In this document: one piece after another, positions 62,687-64,000 of the stretch
Numbering within the stretch: position 1 is the first letter of the stretch
How the letters are laid out: each line of letters starts with the position of its first letter
From: Flagellimonas yonaguniensis
GTDB lineage: Bacteria > Bacteroidota > Bacteroidia > Flavobacteriales > Flavobacteriaceae
NCBI RefSeq assembly: GCF_029193885.1
Contig: NZ_JARFVB010000001.1
Coordinates: 806,001-870,000, forward strand
Direction: 5' to 3'
Length of the DNA stretch: 64,000 nt
Made by a program: the position numbers and the translations under genes
The notes under the pieces: model-generated
The model's database searches: none
Told to the model about the DNA's origin: nothing
The model's input: the letters and a program-made list of their open reading frames with translations, nothing else

Positions 62687-63844
62687 ATGGCATTTGATTT
62701 TCTGGTTCCGGTAAAGGACAAGGTATTGGCACATTCCGAATTGTTGCCAGAACAAGCATTGGGAAAAAACGTCCACATGCATACGGAAAAGGATGGGCTT
62801 CCAGTATTTGCCCATGCCGATGTAGCCATATTCGGTGTATTGGAATCCAGAAATGCTTTTGAGAAAAAACCGGAAAAATTGGATTTGGACGAAGTCCGAA
62901 TCCAGTTGTACCGTTTAATGATGGGCAACTGGAACTCCACCATCATCGATATAGGTAATGTGGAGGAAGGAGATACCGTCGAGGACACCTATTTTGTGGT
63001 AAAGGAGATCGTGGCTGGACTACTCGAGGAAAATATCATACCCATAGTATTGGGTCTTACCCAGGACATTACTTTCCCTACCTATCGTGCTTTTGACAAA
63101 ATAAAGAATATGGTGAATCTTGTCTCCATCGATAGTCGTTTCGACTTTGGTGAGGACGATGAATTGATTTCGTCACATTCTTATATGAGTAAGATCATTA
63201 CCGATAAACCCAATAATCTCTTCAACTTTTCCAATATAGGATACCAAAGTTATTTCAATGCCCAAGAAGAAAAGGATTTGATGGAGCGTCTTTTTTTTGA
63301 TGCTTATCGATTGGGTGAGATAGCGGCCAACATAGAATTGGCGGAACCCGTATTGCGCAGTAGTGATATTGTAAGTTTGGATCTACGGGCAATCCGTGCC
63401 TGCGAAATGGGGATGTCGAGAAATTTTTCCCCCAACGGTTTTACAGGCAGGGAGATATGTGCCATTGCCCGTTATGCAGGTATTAGCGATAAAGTGTCCC
63501 TTTTTGGCATCTATGAAGGGGAAAACTCCCATCAGGCCTTTCAAATGATAGCACAGATCATTTGGTATTTTATAGAAGGACTGAGTTATAGAATAAAAGA
63601 ATACCCAAGCTCTAAGAGCGAAGACTTCACAAAGTTTACTGTACCCACGGACACGGAGGAATTGATCTTCTTTAAAAGCCATGTCACGGAAAGATGGTGG
63701 GTAGAAGTACCAACAATTTTAGCTGAACATACTAAAACAAATTCGGTGGCGTTATTACCTTGCACCGAAGAGGACTATTTGGATGCTTGCAACCAGAACA
63801 TTCCTGAAAGGTGGTTCAAAGCCTATAGAAAGGGCTTGAACTAA
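62687..63844 (+). CDS. arginase/formimidoylglutamase-fold protein with lost metal ligands
   Basis: 385 residues of the ureohydrolase superfamily (arginase, agmatinase, formiminoglutamase). In active members six ligands hold two Mn ions: GGDHS, DxHxD and SxDxDxxDP. Here the first motif reads GLTQD (His to Gln126), the second SIDSRFDF (Asp149 and Asp153 kept, His to Arg151), and the third SLDLRAI (Asp232 kept, Asp to Arg234). Three of six ligands are replaced, two by Arg, so hydrolysis with the classic mechanism is unlikely. The frame is long and clean and a gld-type gene follows, and such genes sit before gldK in other gliders (recollection), so it may have a structural or binding role. Confidence 0.85.
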   Translation: MAFDFLVPVKDKVLAHSELLPEQALGKNVHMHTEKDGLPVFAHADVAIFGVLESRNAFEKKPEKLDLDEVRIQLYRLMMGNWNSTIIDIGNVEEGDTVEDTYFVVKEIVAGLLEENIIPIVLGLTQDITFPTYRAFDKIKNMVNLVSIDSRFDFGEDDELISSHSYMSKIITDKPNNLFNFSNIGYQSYFNAQEEKDLMERLFFDAYRLGEIAANIELAEPVLRSSDIVSLDLRAIRACEMGMSRNFSPNGFTGREICAIARYAGISDKVSLFGIYEGENSHQAFQMIAQIIWYFIEGLSYRIKEYPSSKSEDFTKFTVPTDTEELIFFKSHVTERWWVEVPTILAEHTKTNSVALLPCTEEDYLDACNQNIPERWFKAYRKGLN

Positions 63845-63967
63845 ATAAATTAAATTTTGATCATTAATTGTTTTTACACAATAATTCATTCAAAAATCAG
63901 TTTTGAGAGTAATGAATGTGTGTAGCACAGTTATTTAAATCTTGAATCGAACAATTTAACCTAAAGT

Positions 63968-64000
63968 ATGAGAAAGCTATTCTTTTCATCTCTAGCACTT
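63968..64000 (+). CDS. start of a signal-peptide gene, possibly gldK, cut by window
   Basis: The last 33 bases open with ATG and read MRKLFFSSLAL, the beginning of a signal peptide. In Flavobacteriaceae the gene after an arginase-like gene and topA is commonly gldK, the lipoprotein of the type IX secretion/gliding machinery. Only 11 codons are present, so the identity is inferred from position. The 123-base gap before it shows no exact promoter box. Confidence 0.4.
   Translation, partial: MRKLFFSSLAL

Overview
The window looks like a chromosomal segment of a marine Flavobacteriaceae bacterium (Bacteroidota), close to Muricauda/Allomuricauda-type genomes. The reasons are: promoters of the Bacteroidota type (TTG, 17-23 bases, TAnnTTTG) instead of -35/-10 boxes; frequent TTG/GTG starts without clear Shine-Dalgarno sites; families typical of this group (GYDIA GHMP kinase beside a class II HMG-CoA reductase, HYC_CC_PP protein, LVIVD-repeat lipoprotein, Bacteroidota LptC/LptE); moderate-to-low GC; and an arginase-like gene at the right edge followed by what is probably the first codons of gldK (gliding motility/type IX secretion). 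No rRNA, CRISPR array, prophage or insertion sequence was seen. One tRNA (Phe) is present.

Layout. 1-3.3 kb: the end of a cell-wall amidase faces a three-gene arsenosugar-type operon (glycosyltransferase, nucleoside phosphorylase, ArsM), in which the radical-SAM partner ArsS is not found. 3.3-10.1 kb: a CHASE-domain hybrid histidine kinase, an unusual pyruvate-kinase-like protein, a gene-poor stretch with very small genes (including a 33-codon membrane peptide with its own promoter and terminator), and a GH3-family adenylating enzyme. 10.1-15.9 kb: a small metalloprotease, a beta-barrel protein, cardiolipin synthase, an acidic lipoprotein, a DUF1328 peptide, a SRAP-family protein lacking its catalytic cysteine, and an AraC regulator. 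16-17.7 kb: an AT-rich accessory stretch (XRE regulator with a palindromic operator, Fic protein) ending at tRNA-Phe.

17.8-25.8 kb is an envelope-biogenesis run: coaX, beta-barrel protein, TPR protein, lptC, small membrane protein, CorC/HlyC protein, PpiD-like foldase. 25.9-30.9 kb: a secreted unknown, two mevalonate-pathway genes, a collapsed dipeptidyl-peptidase pseudogene and the peptide transporter it presumably once fed. 30.9-38.9 kb: surE-(95 aa)-lpxB-NlpC/P60-comEC on the minus strand, then Prc protease and a secreted nuclease. 38.9-46.7 kb: the rod-shape operon mreB-mreC-mreD-mrdA-rodA, purH and a GAF-type methionine sulfoxide reductase.

46.8-50.7 kb is a heavy-metal (probably copper) cluster: HYC_CC_PP protein, TonB-dependent receptor, periplasmic HMA protein and an HMA-MauE membrane fusion. 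50.9-57.7 kb (minus strand): miaB, a sigma-54 activator without sensor domain, lptE, a TPR-like protein and secG, then groES-groEL with a sigma-54-type promoter. 57.8-64 kb: membrane protein, LVIVD lipoprotein, topA, a small membrane protein and an arginase-fold protein that has lost half of its metal ligands.

The most interesting items are the arsenosugar operon without arsS, the DPP-IV pseudogene with dated-looking lesions, the SRAP and arginase homologues without key catalytic residues, the 33-codon mini-gene, and the sigma-54-like element ahead of groES. No clearly new multi-gene system is proven by the sequence alone.
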